Part shown: positions 13,021 through 42,771 of the stretch, one piece after another
Layout: every line of letters starts with the position of its first letter
Numbering within the stretch: position 1 is the first letter of the stretch
Assembly (NCBI GenBank): GCA_947561715.1
Contig: OX387201.1
Span: 5,536,001-5,600,000, forward strand
Direction of reading: 5' to 3'
Length of the DNA stretch: 64,000 bases
Origin: Ascidia mentula
Taxonomy: Eukaryota > Chordata > Ascidiacea > Phlebobranchia > Ascidiidae
The notes under the pieces: generated by a model
What the model was told of the DNA's origin: nothing
Database searches by the model: none
The model's input: the letters and a program-made list of their open reading frames with translations, nothing else
Position numbers and translations under genes: made by a program

Positions 13021-13949
13021 CCCAAGCACAAGGCGGATGCCGAAAGATCCGGGTTTGCTTTCATAATTAAACGCGCACTTCGATATCAACTACAAGCAGG
13101 CGACCCACTTTAACATGTAGTTTGGATGGCACTTCGATATAAATGTTCAATGGTCTTACCAAGCGGATGGAGCGGTAATAATATCGATTCCGGGACGTAC
13201 GTATGTACAAGGACAACTGCTATTTCCTAGTTATTAATTAGGCTTCATTATCAGAGAGCAGTTTCAAGCGGATTCAGGCTATTGCCCATGACACTTAAGA
13301 CCCTTTCAAAGCGAGCCTGAATATAACTAATGTTTATGATGAGCACCACTGTTTATTAGCGACGATGACACGTCCATCTGCCTGCGATGGTGCTTCATTC
13401 TTCTCTATCTTCTGTGTCCGGGCTTGCAACGCCAAACCGGACGGCTGGAAGTTCACAAACATGTTATATATCCGGTATATTTGAGTTCATCTGAAATCAA
13501 TTGACGATTCGAGAAACGAAACGGAAAAACTAGTTTGAGCCTTTAACTATCTGCATACATCGATGATTCTGATGTGTGATGAAAAATGTTTTGTTTACAT
13601 CATAATGTACTTCGCGTCCGGGCGCGCGATTTTTGTACACAAATAAATCACAACACTGAATTTAAACAAAACAGCCTGTTCCATGATTTGTTTCCACCAA
13701 GCGGTGACGTTAATGCGAACGTGCAGACGTGTAAGGAAAAAGGGCCCTTTAAAAACCTGGGGCAAGAAACAAAGAAATGCGATAAAAGAAGATGAGGCAG
13801 TTGTAAGAATAGAAGGATTGTGCAACGCAACCAGAGCAAAAACTGTCTGACGTAAGTTTGTGCTCCTGGTAAAAGCGCATTTGGTTCTTGTTTGCAGCTT
13901 GCGCGGCACTATAAGAGGCAACGCCCTGACACCAATTATCCGTCTGTCG
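13021..13949. other. Intergenic, nothing firm
   Basis: Upstream flank of the VWD gene. Minus-strand open frames at 13595-13964 overlap each other in several frames and show no domain, signal peptide or convincing splice context. No RNA gene was seen. Confidence 0.5.
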
Positions 13950-14856
13950 TGTAACATACGTCACAGAAATCAGTGTTTATATTTCGTAATGTTCCGTGTG
14001 CAGCAATGCACAAGTTTTGCAAAATTCCATACTGCGACCCATATGATAAACTCATCGAATGTTCTCGAGTAAAGCGAGTCATTTAATATCCTGTTTACCA
14101 TATAAAATGTTATCACAAGATACGAACTCGTGTATTACACTAACCATTTCAATGCGTCCCAGATAATACAAGCAGGAACAACTTCTTCCGATAGTGAACA
14201 CCAGGTGTGAACCAGTTGGCTCCTAACGCAGCACACGTGAATCACCTATTTCCGGTTTACATATAATCTCGATGTGTACTGTATTTTATGCTCTTGTATT
14301 ATATTGCTTCGACCGTTTGGTGATGTCACGTGAAATTATTGACCAATCAGCTCTCATAATGGAGAGCGTTAAAGAGCCCAGTTTGTACCCGTAAATTCAG
14401 TCTAGTCTTCGCCATTCTATACGCTGACATTCTAATAACGTTGTATTGAAAGTGTAATGTACCGTTTTAATGGAATTGGTAACAGTTATGATTACAATAA
14501 TTATTCGGGTAGATATCCTAGTTCTGGGTGCTTTATAGGACTGGGTAGAAGCAGGTTTAACAATCGAAGAGACTCAATTCGCGCTCAAACCTGCTTCTGC
14601 CTCGTTCTCAAAAGAAACCAGAACTCGGATAGCCTCCCGAGTAATTAGTGTATTCAAAACTGTTACCAGCTTCATTTAAACGGTGCATTACAACTTTTCA
14701 GTCGAAAACATTCGATAGGTTAATCATTTGGGTTGGAATTTGCGACATATTAATACATCTGGTAACGGGCAAATGCATTATGCAATACTTCTGCCATGCT
14801 GCACATGATATATTACGCAATATAAGCACTGCATGGTTTATGTGACGTATGTTACA
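13950..14856. mobile_element. Palindromic repeat element, degraded, family unassigned
   Basis: A 907-bp unit bounded by a perfect 16-bp inverted repeat: TGTAACATACGTCACA at 13950-13965 and its exact reverse complement at 14841-14856. Its core is a long hairpin: about 108 bp at 14451-14558 reappears inverted, around 80% identical, at 14587-14696, with a 28-bp loop. Both arms carry, pointing into the loop, the remains of one short Gly/Ser/Arg-rich coding start (MYR.N...GNS, then GRSRF). The outer left part (about 14055-14450, with a CCAAT-like and a TCACGTGA sequence) matches 55950-56300 inverted. The part at 14700-14856 matches 56310-56515 directly. It looks old and broken. Whether it is a foldback DNA element or a rearranged piece of a larger element is open. 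Confidence 0.65.
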
Positions 14857-17340
14857 GTATTAACTTGCGGTGTTCAAGATTGGAAACGCTAGTCAATTTT
14901 TCACTATGAGAGTAGTTTTTTACACCTCATACAATTTACAAGAAAAACTAAAACATCATTAGCGCATAATTTCCTATACAAATGCCGTGAATAGTCGCCC
15001 TGGAGTACATCTTTAACCCACCTGCCAGAGCCTCGCTGTTCATTGTTTAGGATTCATATATTACGTCAACACATAACTTCCTAATTATCATAAAGTGAAA
15101 ATCTGTGTGCCTGCTAGTGTAAAAGCTAGCACGGTGCTACAGTCAACAGCTGCACTGACGAGACCTTGCAGATCGAAACAGTGTGTACGCCCTTCCTGCA
15201 GGTCTCAATCAACATAATTTATTTTTGTTAATCTGCAAGTAAGTTACCTGTAGGAGATTTTGTTTTCATTTAAATATATTCCGGCATAAAAACACCTTTA
15301 TTTAATGTCGGTCTGCTACTGACTATCGGTTGCAATTACTGAACACACATGCAGACATTCGGTGAATGCCTAACCAGCATCTGTAGCTTGTATTTGATTG
15401 GACGTGAGGAGACGAGTACTGCTATCGAGAGGGAAGGGTTGGGTAAAAGAAAATAGAAAACGGTAAAAAATACGGTCGCTTGCTTGAGATAGAACACCAT
15501 CAAAGAACGAACGAACGAATGTAGATCAGAGAGTTGGTTACGATCACACGAACCCACGTCCGGGCATAAATATAAAAACACGGTTGGAAAACGGCGACAA
15601 CCATAACAATGCGTGGAGTAGACTTGCCTTATGTATTTGTCTAAAGGTTCCACTTGGACTTCTTCATATAAGTATAAGGTGCATAACAATACAATGGAGT
15701 GGGCATATTGATATGAACTGCGTTAATACTGCAACTGTCGGGAAAAGAACAGCACCGCTTGAAGTATATGAAGGACATAAATATTCGAACTCACTTGCAC
15801 AGGTTTCTGAATTTTGCAACAGGGTGTTAAAACATGCGCTTCTAGAGGGAAGTGTTGCTACTCTTCTATGGATAAAAACTCGTGTTTTGCTACAGTTTGT
15901 TCGCAGAAACGACTAGACACAGTAATGACAGGACTGATTTAGACTTACAACGGCATGAATGCAAACACGTCAATGCAACACAAACTGTCAACACAACTGC
16001 TGGGCATTCATAAAAACTTCATTTTGAAGTTTGAGCAATGAAATAGTAATCCTGCTAACCAAATGCAATAGTGTTTTTTCTTCCCATCGCATGCAAACCA
16101 GATGTGCGTTGCTTTTATAAGGGAAGTACTCGCTGTTTATTTCCAGGGGCCATGGACAAATTTTCCCCGGTATCGATGACTCGTTAGGCGAACATGTGTA
16201 CAATGGTGACGGTCCTATTTCTAATATCAGCAAGAGGTTCGTGGCGAGGTTTTTTAACACGTACGGGCAGTGACGGAAAAGATCGAGGTGGCTTGTTCGC
16301 TACGGCAAACCGAGGCCTACTACAACAAACAGGTTTGGATATCGGTAAACCGAGGTTACCCAGGACATTACAACGCATACGACGAGCAAGAGACGGACGA
16401 CCATTGCTACCTCGGGTATGTAACGCACCAGGCCACGACGTAACAAATAACACACACAATGATTTTGAACATTTTCCCACAGTGCCTTCGGCTTAGGTAT
16501 CTGGATCGCCAACGACGGGAAAGGTAGGGACTTCCCCCGATCACGTGACGCGTCAGCAGGTGTACGAGCGTACTTGTGCGTCAGAGTTGGGTGACGTCGC
16601 TTGGGTAACGCTGGACACGACGGTCGATGTGCTTGTGGCGACCGCTAGTGGCGAAGGAACTGCTAAAAATGGCGAATGTTACTGAAGGCGCACAAACCAG
16701 ATTAAAACTCCGATGTAATAATTTTTTAAAATAAAAACTGACTATTTTTTGGAAAAAGTACATTACCAGTTACGGTACTTAAGTCGGGATATGGTTGAGA
16801 TATACAGCATTTCAAGCAACGTGGTATTTAGTACTTTTACAACCCTCCGTACCACGATAACCAACAAAGCAACATTAGTGATACACTCATACACAATACA
16901 TAATGTTAACGTGAAAACAACGACCGGATACCAAGTTTCGCTCTTCGGCCAATCACACGCACTCACGTGATCGTTTCGTCATCTGGCCTTCTTCTTTCCG
17001 CCTTGTGGAGAAACATAAAAACATGCATGGGTCATGCACACAACGTTAAAGACGCACTGGGAAATAATTGCCATTGAACATGTGCTGTATTGTTTAATTC
17101 CGGTAAAAAAATACATTATTAAGCACGTGACACAAAATAAATGGAGCCAACAGTACAGGGGAAGCACCATCACTGGATTTCTTTTGCAAATCCGAATTCA
17201 CAAGCTATATCACATCTACTATAGTAATACAGCGAAAGTAGCTGACAAGCTTTATATACCTCTAAAAGCAGTTGACCGAAGCAGTACACACGGAGACAGG
17301 ACAACCGTGCATTTACGAAGCAACTTTCGACAGCAATGAA
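14857..17340. other. Intergenic between the repeat element and the liprin-alpha 3' end
   Basis: No supported gene. The interval 16140-16650 is noticeably more G+C-rich than its surroundings and contains GTGACGTC (CRE-like) near 16592. A plus-strand frame stays open across 16194-16496 and is Arg/Gly-rich. It has a possible acceptor near 16232 and donor near 16417, but no recognisable domain or partner exons. The rest is A+T-rich and featureless. The liprin-alpha 3' UTR presumably lies in the upper part, but no poly(A) signal was assigned. Confidence 0.4.
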
Positions 17341-35682
<18,342 letters not shown>

Positions 35683-35708
35683 CTTGAGGCCTTGCCTTTT
35701 GTCAAACC

Positions 35709-38123
35709 TTAAACAATAACTTAATTAATTTCAGATTCACTCTTTTTGTGGAAAAACTTACCACAAAGTTTCCTGATATACAAATATTTACATTATTGTT
35801 GTATATTCAAACAGAATGCTCTAGCAAAACATACAAGGGCCTACTTCATAACAAAGAATTCATCTGCTGAAATACAAATAACCTTTTTGAAAGGTATTTT
35901 AACACAACAAGAATCGTTGACAACATCTGTTTTAAACTAAAAAGTATGCTGCATAATGCAAAAAAAACTCAAAATTTTGAAATATCAAACTGGAACCAAA
36001 TAAGTAGGCATACATAAACATATTGTCACAGCATAATATTCAAATCATCAGATATAATCTATGTTAAAACAGTGCAACTGTTTGCTTACATTTCAATATT
36101 TGTTTTATTGCTACAAACTGACTTTTTAGACTTGTGGCTAAACAGTATATACCTTCTACAACAATAGAATCTATGGGTTTATGTAGACAGGAGTGATTCT
36201 GGTTATTACCAGTGCAATATAATTAATTAAAAGGACAACAAAGGTGATGGTTTAAGAAATACCATGATCTAAACAAATGATTTATAACAACAGAAAAGAA
36301 TTAGGCCTACGGGAAAATTTTTGGACAAGTGTTTAATATTATACTGAAAAAGGTTGTATATAGGGAGTATATATCAATATCACTACCAATGAAATTTGAA
36401 ATATTTTAACCTCCAGCTTTCGTTGCAGCTGCTCTAGTTTGTAACTGCCCATATAAAAATACATCAACAGTAAATAAACGCAGTTTATATGTGCTCACTT
36501 TTCACCCACAAAGTAATGTTCACTTGCTTTCATAGAACAAACAAAAATAAAACACACTACGCAGCTTAGAAAAAGAAATAAACAAAGCTGATGAAGAATA
36601 GCGAAGAAAGCAAACTAAAGTCTGTCACATAGAAATCCAATCAGCGTTTTAAAATCGGAAATAAATAGATTTCCAAACAAAGCATGTATTTAGGCATATA
36701 ACATAAAATTTGTGACATAAAATCATGCTAAAAAAATTGACGCAAAATTTGAAGTAAGGCCGGTTTTGTAAATTGTCTGTGGTAAAATTAATGTGTCGCT
36801 TCTCATCCGACAAAGCGCAGAATTGAAAGCGCAGCGTTTTTAAATGCTCAGAAATATAATTTATAGTGGTTATAAACCGTGCATATCTAATCACAACATA
36901 TTTTAGCACAACATCCATGAAATGAAATGACTTAAAATTTTAATTTACTACAATGATAGCCTAGAATCCTTGACTGCCCACAAAAAATGCAATCAAGACA
37001 GGCTGCAAAAACAGCAAACACTCCGATTCAACTGAACTTCAAATTCGTTAATTGAACAAAGAGAGAAAGTGGGGTATGCTTATAAGGATATAATAAACCT
37101 ACAAACACGAGGCACTACTCAGAAAATGATACACGTTGGGAAGATGGCGATCATCGCTATGTATAAACAACACTTTTTGGGCACAGCCTTTAAACATTGA
37201 TTGTAATTGACTCAGTGAAAGCTCGTTGATGCCCACTTTGTGCTCACAGGGTCCACTTTGCGCCGTTCAAATTATGGATTACTTCAAGCCCTCACAAAAG
37301 TGCGCATTTTTCATCAAGATATTTTACCGACCACGTACGCCCCATTTGCGTGACGCAAGTTCATAATCACTTCACGAGAAAGGCGTCAGGAAAACGTTTT
37401 TGTTCCGATGAGTTAACACTGTGTTGGGCCTCATAGGACGACTATATATCTGGGGCCAAAAAAACACAAAACCTTCCATTACGTTCATTTTACGCTATTC
37501 CTTTCAAAAAACGATGTTGGAAGTTATCTTAGGTCCAGGTATTAGCCTATAGCTATCCTTTACACTTCCTATCTCATTAAGATTGTGTTTCTTTCATTTC
37601 CGCATTACATGTGTCGCCTTTTTAGTAATTTTTTTTTGCTTTTGTTTTTGATTTTATTTTATCGTGTTTTTTCTGGCAATCCCCTACGTTTACGATTTAT
37701 GTTTACGATTTACGTTTACGAACAATTTACTGTCGTAGGATCAGTTGCAGACCTAGGCACACTTCACACCTTCAACCACCTTATATGCGATCGATCAATA
37801 ACAACAAGATCCGCTTTCGATTTTCGATTTTAACTGAACTAAAAAAACTCGTTATTTCTTTTTTTATGAGTTATATTTCCATGTAAGTTGCGAACAAAAA
37901 CACTTTAATAATAGGTTAGGAGATACGAACAATTACAGGCTCATGTTGCATTCTCGCCAAGCATTCTTGCCATTAACCCATATCAACAAGGTAATCAAAA
38001 AGTGGGTGGCCTGTACGAGTGTGGATCAGTAAAGCAAACACGATTAAAGTCAGTATTTTGGTATCAATGACCGATTTGACAATGTGCATTGTCGCGCGGT
38101 TAAGTAATCTGAACCGTTTGATA
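35709..38123. other. Intergenic: liprin-alpha 5' region to KAP gene 3' end
   Basis: A+T-rich with only short random open frames. Presumably it contains the liprin-alpha promoter and any 5' noncoding exon, but none was pinned down. A small tandem motif based on GTTTACGATTTA repeats about three times at 37687-37725. No RNA gene or domain-bearing ORF seen. Confidence 0.45.
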
Positions 38124-41100
38124 TTACACTTTTGGCTGAGTCGGAAAGAAGGCTTTCAATTGGCGTGGATCGAAGTTGATGACATACTTCCGCAAGCTTC
38201 GTGCTCTTGCCACGTTCAGATGCTTACGGTTTTTTTCTATTTCACCAAGGAAGCTTTTGAAGACCAGCGGGCAATCGTCAGGCAGAGAACACAACGACTT
38301 TGTGTCGATAATATCGTCACTATATAAAAATTTAAACAGAATTAGATTGTTTGGAGTACTTTAATCGAACTGCTGTACGTGTGCAAATTATTAACGTTTA
38401 AAATCTCTATTATCTGCAAATATGAATATATCAGAACAGCTCAGTTTTTTTCACTCAAGTGTCTCATTCTACAAATATGCTATAATGTCATTTCTGGTAT
38501 TTTCAAAACACCCCTTTTTGCAAAGTGAAAGCAGTTTAACACCCGCACAAAACGATGATAATGAACAGCGAAAAAACCGTTATAAAGTAACAGAATGCGC
38601 GGTAAACGGTGCATAATGTTTTACCCGTGTGATTTTCTAACACTAAATACCTCAACAAGTTCATGTCGTATGCATTAAACTGCGACGAAGATATTGTACC
38701 TGTAGATTTGAAGAAGACTTTTTCCATACCACTCCTTTTCGTTTCGATTCGCTTTTATCGACTTGCCACCAATATGGTGGATCAGCGTGCCGGCCCTAAA
38801 CGGCCACTGCTCCAACATCATTACCAACACGTTGATATCCTCAATCAACCGACCCATCAGTTTCAGGCGAACTTTTTCAGCAACCTCACTTTTACCGGAA
38901 CGGACATCATTAAAATTGATGGAACCGGTTGTAATTTCTTCTTCAATCATTTCTTTTTCTACAAATGTCTGCAGGGCTGCATCGAGAGTCCCCAGATCCT
39001 GAAAAAAGATGTTCTTGTATTCATCGAGAACTGAAATGTAGCTTACTAGTAAATTGAATTGAAGTTTACTAAATAAACTGCTGGGCGTAGTGGACAAAAA
39101 CAAATTAAGACTTTTTGTCCCGTATATTTACCAACTCTTTGGCAGTTTTCTCGTCAAAACTCATTTCTGGGAACAAGCAGGTCATAATTACATCCTGAAA
39201 AAAGAAAAAAATTTATAACAAAAGTAAAGAATGATCCTGACATTTCCAAAATTTCGTTTTTATGCACAATGCATCGTGTATTCATGGCTTTAAAGCTGAA
39301 TCAGTTATACATAAAACTCAGCAATATTCGCATTTACTTACATTTAAAGGGTTGTTGCAAACAAATGATATCGTCATGCACATGATATTGCGTACTCTCG
39401 ACACTATCTGGTCGTTTCCGAGAAAGTGGGACTTGTACAACGACTGTTCTTGGAATTCTCTGCAGCAAGTGATGTAATTAGGTTTAAGAAACTACGGAAA
39501 TACTTAATTCTCCTACTCTGTCACTTGTTTTAACGTTGTAAATTCGATCAATTCTTCCTGCAAAGAAAATGACATGTGGCTTTGCATTTTAGACCTTTAG
39601 GCGACAAAAGTAATAATTGTAATTTTTCTACAGCATGTAAACAATAATTTATTTAAATTCCTCCTCGAAACGTACCGTGCTGTTGGTACTGGATTTTTTG
39701 ACAAGGGGTTGCCCCTCAATATCAATGTCTCTGGAATCATGTACCTGATCTTCATGTGTGGAATCTCTGCAAAACAAAAAAGTGTGATTTTGTCTTAGTT
39801 CTGATTGTAACACAGTATACCCGTTTATGCTGGTTCTGTCACAATCATTTCGTATGGTTTGAGTCTTTGTGTTTTTTAACGTGGGGCCGTCATATTTTTT
39901 TTCTTGGCAGATCTGCGATAAAACCATGCAATGTCATAACCACAGTCTTACTGCAATAAAAATAGTGATGTATTTTGAATAATGCACAGCAGTGTCGTTG
40001 GTGCATTACAACCCCTGTGAAAGAAAAATCGTACAATTAACATTTACCTCTGGCAAACAGAACGGTATAGTAATAGCTTTCTGCAGGTGGCTTTGCACTG
40101 ATAACCCGCAAGCCTGACTGTTCATTAGTACCACCGGATCCATTGCCACTAAGCAAAAAAACGGCGAAAACGGCTCACAGAGCAGATATTGCAAGGCGTC
40201 AATCACTTGCCAAGCCTACAAATGAAAAACGTTTCAGAAAAATACAAGTGTTTTCTTTTTTAACTCGATTTAACACAGAAAGAATAATAGGAAGAAGAGG
40301 CTGTGCATGACTTTTTGCCAACGTCAGTATTTCAATGCAAAATCGATCATCAGTTACGTCACCTGGTCGTTTGAGATCTGGCTCAAGTCATGAATTGCAA
40401 GCACAACCTTGTATTCGATATTTTCCGTGTACTCTATACAGTCTATCAAGTCCGTCATCGTTTCTACCTAGCAAAAGGAAAGATTTAGTCTAAAAGCTCG
40501 GTTCGATGAAGATGCGAGACTAACTTCAGCTTTGACTACATTCCGAAACTGAAGTGCATTAGACAACTTGTTTTTAACGTTGTTCAACTCTTTTTCAATG
40601 CAAACTGCTTGCGAGTCCCAAAGAGCTCTAAAAAGATGCCCGACCTTCCAAAAAATGCCAATAACCGCTGGTATCCACACTGAAACTTTCAACCATATCT
40701 GGAAACACGATAATATATTTTCGTTTGTAGTTCTCGTTAAGAGTTGCATTTACGGGGTATTTGCAACCATACCTTGTCTTCGCCCAACAAGCTTGCGAAA
40801 GTAATCAGAATAGTTCCTATGAAAACAAAATTTAAAATAACCACAAGAATAGTGGGAATCCCGCACGTCATGAGTGCGTTTCTCCTGAAGTGTTGGTAAA
40901 AGCCTAAAAACATATAGAGCTGGTTGATTTAAATTGTGACGTGAAAAGCATTATTTCGCACCTTCCCGTTTCTCAACTTGGTCGCTTTTTTGCGGCTTGA
41001 TGTACCGAAACGTCCTGGTGGTTAAAGATCCAAACGTGTCTTCGATTGCATTGGCGACTAACGTTATGGAAGCTGTCCAAACGTCGTCTCTGTTGGCGTA

Positions 41101-42771
41101 ATGCCAAGCGTGGAAGTCAGCGAAGATGAATTTTCTGTAAACGAAGCGTTGTTATTCAGCATGTGTCAGTTATGTTGCCAACAGCTGGCGTATTAGTGTA
41201 CATTAGTGCACGATGGTTCCCAACGTTCATAAACCGGTGAGTCGGTGACGCACTCACCCCTGACAAAATGAAATGACGATCCACGCAAAAATGGGTTTCA
41301 AAAAAACAGACAAAAAATTGCACTGTATTTTTTCTATGATACTGGCTGTTTTCTTATCATTGCAATAGCTGAAACGCCATGCAGTATCGTATTAGAACAA
41401 AATTTATGAAGAAATGGCCTATGGGAATACTATGAAAAGTTAGTTGTGAAGTCCTAACACTTTAAACGTTGAACCATTTGGCCTCCTCTTTTATACACGA
41501 TTTAATGCACGACACTTTTGTTTTTCTTTTTACTTCAAATGGGAATATTAGTAAGAAAAAGTCTTAGTAAGAAAAGATGGTCACTATCAGGTAGGTCAAT
41601 GTAGCCAACAAAGTAGATCTGCTCATGCAAAAATTTCCGAAAAACATGCTGTGACCAACCTTATGGGTTTTCTCTCGGTGGAGGCTGGCGATGTATCGTG
41701 ACCACACTTCCCATTGTTAGATTCAACTTTTCTCATCGACATTCTGCTGAACGCAGAAAACAGCAGCGTTTTAACCAGCGGCAGCATTTTTGTTTTTCTT
41801 TTTACCTCAAATGGGAATTTCAGTAAGAAAACATGCCCACTATCAGATAGGTCAATGTAGCCAAAGAAGTAGATCTGCTAATGCTTAAATTTCCGAAAAA
41901 CATACTGTGACCAACCTTTTGGGTTTTCTTCCAAACCGAAATTTTTTTCTCTCCTCGGTGGAGGCTGGCGATGTATCGTGGCCACACTTTCCATTGTTTG
42001 ATTCAACTTTTTTTATCGGCATTCTGCTAAACGCAGCAAACAGCAACGTTTTAACCATCGGCAGCTTGCCGTCCCGACCCATGCAAAACGTTTGATAGGC
42101 AAGCAGGATCAGTATCACCACTCCCAGGCCAATGCTAAACCACACCTTTCTTGAGATGCCGAGTACCAGGGCTTCGTCTGCTTTTCTGATACTCTCAGCT
42201 ACCGGGGAAAACAAAAGCACACAAATGATCGTGATAATTGATAATACCAGGAAACAAATGCACGCCGAAAGCATCCATGTTATTCCGGTAATTTTATGTT
42301 TCCTTGTGGGTTTTCGTTCTTCCAGTTCTGAAAATAGTTGCCAAATTTGAATAAAACGTTTAATTGCATTTAACTTCGATTACTTCGAAAATAGCATCTG
42401 TAACCCACACCACTGCCAATTTGTTGCTGGTAAATGTAGACAAAAGTCGTGTCTATAAGGTATACAAAAGGCAAAACCTTAAATAACTAACCTTTTCTAA
42501 GACGTTGCAATATAACAGATTTGCCACTTCCTTGTTTTGCAAAAAGACCCACTGTAGTTGGACTTTTTACACAGTTTAACTGTTGTTTAATGGTACCGAC
42601 ATATGTGTCTCGGTTGAAGCCAAATTGTCCTGTGAAGCAAAATGTCAAGTTTTTTACTATGCGCCAAATGCAACATTTTATCTATAGATAAGAGTATTTT
42701 AGTGCATACGCTATAACATAGAACTGCATCTTATAAGCGTGCATCCTATTCAGCAACTGTAACTTACTCAT
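38124..42771 (-). CDS. KAP family P-loop ATPase with membrane segments
   Basis: Fifteen exons in one frame give about 734 residues: 42771-42768, 42629-42492, 42327-41916, 41134-40962, 40903-40773, 40698-40525, 40467-40363, 40215-40048, 39912-39821, 39766-39676, 39557-39517, 39459-39342, 39194-39132, 38998-38700, 38319-38124. KAP ATPases (Kidins220, NKPD1, bacterial PifA) carry transmembrane segments inserted in the P-loop domain, and this one does too. Walker A is AKQGSGKS (32-39). Two hydrophobic helices follow at about 66-88 and 104-124, then the family-typical FADFHAWHYAN, a third helix near 255-281, YKVVLAIHDLSQI as a Walker B candidate, and FFCLVAMDPVVLMNSQ. No ankyrin repeats precede it, so it resembles NKPD1-type proteins more than Kidins220. 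The 4-nt start exon is unusual: ATG at 42771, donor right after ATGA. An upstream in-frame start cannot be excluded. The substrate is unknown. Confidence 0.82.
41517..42067. repeat. Tandem duplication covering part of a KAP-gene exon
   Basis: 41517-41786 is a diverged tandem copy of 41787-42067. The second copy contains the 3' half of exon 42327-41916 and its donor. The first copy lies downstream in the intron and keeps an open frame over the matching part (VKTLLF.AFSRM, then KVESNNGKCGHDTSPAST), ending before its own donor-like GTTGGT. It lacks a clear acceptor. It could be a dead exon copy or an alternative exon. Confidence 0.75.

Noticed and set aside
13595-13964. Minus-strand open frames just left of the palindromic element
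   Set aside because: Several frames are open at once and none shows family features; they sit next to repeat sequence.
15336-15916. Two overlapping open frames of 110-117 codons on opposite strands
   Set aside because: No domain, no splice context, composition like the flanking intergenic DNA.
36649-36918. Minus-strand frame of 89 codons upstream of liprin-alpha
   Set aside because: Low-complexity A+T composition, no splice partner in phase with the liprin start exon.
37585-37833. Hydrophobic plus-strand frame of 82 codons
   Set aside because: Comes from T-rich sequence upstream of liprin-alpha; no supporting signals.
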